Source: an uncultured Prevotellaceae bacterium (GTDB lineage Bacteria > Bacteroidota > Bacteroidia > Bacteroidales > Bacteroidaceae). From it: 34,208 nt of DNA. Below, piece by piece: positions 33,244 through 34,208 of the stretch; position 1 is the first letter of the stretch; the number at the start of each line of letters is the position of its first letter. The notes beneath the pieces were generated by a model. It worked only from the letters and a program-made list of their open reading frames with translations, was not told the origin of the DNA and did no database searches. The position numbers and the translations under genes were made by a program. Location of the stretch: positions 1 to 34,208 of the forward strand of contig CAMVKN010000042.1 in NCBI GenBank assembly GCA_947168045.1, given 5' to 3'.

Positions 33244-33834
33244 ATGAAGAAGATTCTGTTCCTTCACGGTTTCTATGCCAGTGGTCGGTGCGTACCAGCT
33301 GTTGCACTGAAAGAGGCTTTCAAGGGTGGAGCTGATATTATCACACCAGATTTGCCGATGCACCCAAAAGAGGCTGTCAGTTTTATTCGTGGACTCATTG
33401 ACAGTGAGAAGCCAGACCTTTTGATTGGTAATAGTTGTGGTTCCTTTTATGCTCAGATGGTGGCTCCTGTTGTGGGTGTTCCTGCTTTGCTCGGTAATCC
33501 TCACTTCCAGATGACAGAGTTTCTGAAACAGCGTATTGGTGAGCATCAATACAAGTCCCCTCGAAAGGATGGCAAGCAGAACTTTGTCATTGATGAGACC
33601 TTGATTGAAGAGTTTGCAGAACTGGAGGCTATTCAATTCAACAACTGCAATCCCGACTTCAAAGACCGAATTTGGGGACTGTTCGGAGAAAAAGACACAT
33701 TGGCACACTTTGAACCGACCTTCTTGAAGCATTACAACAAGTCGTTCCATTTCCCAGGAGGTCACACCCCGACAGCAGATGAAGTCCGTAACTGGTATGT
33801 ACCTTTGGCTAGGAATCTATTGGAGTCAATTTGA
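33244..33834 (+). CDS. YqiA/UPF0227-like esterase, alpha/beta hydrolase
   Basis: A 196-residue alpha/beta hydrolase. ILFLHGFYASGR is the oxyanion segment, GNSCGSFYA carries the nucleophile serine (G-x-S-x-G elbow), FGEKDTL the acid Asp, and FPGGHTPT the catalytic His. Size and order match the YqiA/UPF0227 group of cytosolic esterases that act on short acyl esters. Part of the GNAT operon by spacing. Confidence 0.85.
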   Translation: MKKILFLHGFYASGRCVPAVALKEAFKGGADIITPDLPMHPKEAVSFIRGLIDSEKPDLLIGNSCGSFYAQMVAPVVGVPALLGNPHFQMTEFLKQRIGEHQYKSPRKDGKQNFVIDETLIEEFAELEAIQFNNCNPDFKDRIWGLFGEKDTLAHFEPTFLKHYNKSFHFPGGHTPTADEVRNWYVPLARNLLESI

Positions 33835-33841
33835 AAAGTAA

Positions 33842-34201
33842 ATGAAAGAACTGAACCTCCTACATGTTGTCCTTATCTACCTCGCAGTCATCCGCTCGAA
33901 CTTGTTCGCTTGCCAGAGCAAGAACGTGGTCACTTTCTTCGAGTACGGTATCGACAAGTGGCGCTCGACCTCAGGTCGCTTGCTACCGAAGGGACGCAAG
34001 AAAGCGAAGAAGTCCAAGTGGCGCATAAGAGAGACAGCATTATTGGGCTTGGCTGTTTTAGGTGGAAGTGTTGGGGCATGGCTAGGAATGAAAGTCTGGC
34101 ATCATAAGACCCAGCATAAGAAGTTCAAGTATGGTGTCCCTGCTATTATTATAGTTCAACTCGCACTAATTGGCTATATCCTATACAGATTTGAGATATG
34201 A
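33842..34201 (+). CDS. DUF1294 membrane protein with two short insertions
   Basis: A 119-residue inner-membrane protein. The DUF1294 signature is readable as EYGIDKWR, then KWRIRETALLGLAVLGGSVGAWLGM, then HHKTQHKKF, with membrane helices at about residues 5-20, 65-83 and 96-115. Family members are commonly nearer 85-95 residues. The extra length sits in two places (about residues 18-30 and 42-58), each encoded by a locally GC-rich copy of the same short repeat. The frame is kept. Function of the family is unknown. The stop is 7 nt from the window end. Confidence 0.82.
   Translation: MKELNLLHVVLIYLAVIRSNLFACQSKNVVTFFEYGIDKWRSTSGRLLPKGRKKAKKSKWRIRETALLGLAVLGGSVGAWLGMKVWHHKTQHKKFKYGVPAIIIVQLALIGYILYRFEI
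33893..33983 (+). repeat. Two copies of a CGCTCGA-N6/7-TCGCTTGC element inside a gene
   Basis: Copy A has CGCTCGA at 33893-33899 and TCGCTTGC at 33906-33913; copy B has the same words at 33962-33968 and 33976-33983. Both are followed by a GCAAG or similar complement and can form short hairpins (for example CTTGC-CAGA-GCAAG in copy A). Both lie in the DUF1294 coding sequence and are GC-rich compared with their surroundings. Confidence 0.65.
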
Positions 34202-34208
34202 TAAAACT

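Overview
The window looks like a chromosomal stretch of a Prevotella-like member of the Bacteroidales. The evidence is the recurring Bacteroidetes promoter form (TAnnTTTG -7 box, in two places with TTTG 19 nt upstream), the short 290-residue primary sigma factor, secreted proteins ending in a type IX-like C-terminal sorting motif, the lutABC set, and PL11 and GH3 polysaccharide-degrading enzymes. No rRNA, tRNA, CRISPR array or transposase was seen.

Region 1 (about 1-20,420) is GC-rich, conserved or metabolic DNA. A forward gene set, rpiB - MFS permease - small secreted protein - patatin - kdgK - uxaC, fits hexuronate (pectin) catabolism. Next come asnA on the minus strand, then a very large secreted PL11 rhamnogalacturonan lyase and a secreted GH3 glycosidase, so polymer cleavage and uronate catabolism lie side by side. 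Then rpoD and trmD (forward) and the lutABC lactate-oxidation operon (reverse, with 4-nt overlaps).

Region 2 (about 20,420-34,208) is abruptly AT-rich and accessory. A WYL-domain regulator, broken by one in-frame stop, is coupled through ATGA to a DEDDh exonuclease. Two large DUF262 proteins follow, one with a DUF1524 nuclease domain (GmrSD-like), closed by a clear intrinsic terminator. Downstream is an unfamiliar set of genes: a RecA/DnaB-fold-like protein without a P-loop, an AAA+ ATPase with a winged-helix-like N-terminus, a protein of five W-x-x-[LVF]-S-x-N repeats, and a small conserved-looking protein. The main discovery candidate is that three promoters in this stretch carry the same dyad, TGCC-N7-GGCA, exactly 11 nt before the -7 box. 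The WYL promoter carries the half-site at the identical 26-nt offset. This suggests one regulon, possibly WYL-controlled, linking the DUF262 operon to the AAA+ module.

The rest is a minus-strand cassette of small genes (cysteine-rich protein, nucleoside deoxyribosyltransferase-like protein, secreted WG-like repeat protein, two hypotheticals) and a plus-strand operon (GNAT, DUF4250, two hypotheticals, UPF0227-like esterase, DUF1294). Two genes here are broken by what looks like one extra base in a homopolymer, so decay and assembly error must be told apart. Short simple repeats have entered several gene ends and two signal-peptide regions, and the DUF1294 gene holds two copies of a short repeat inside its coding sequence.
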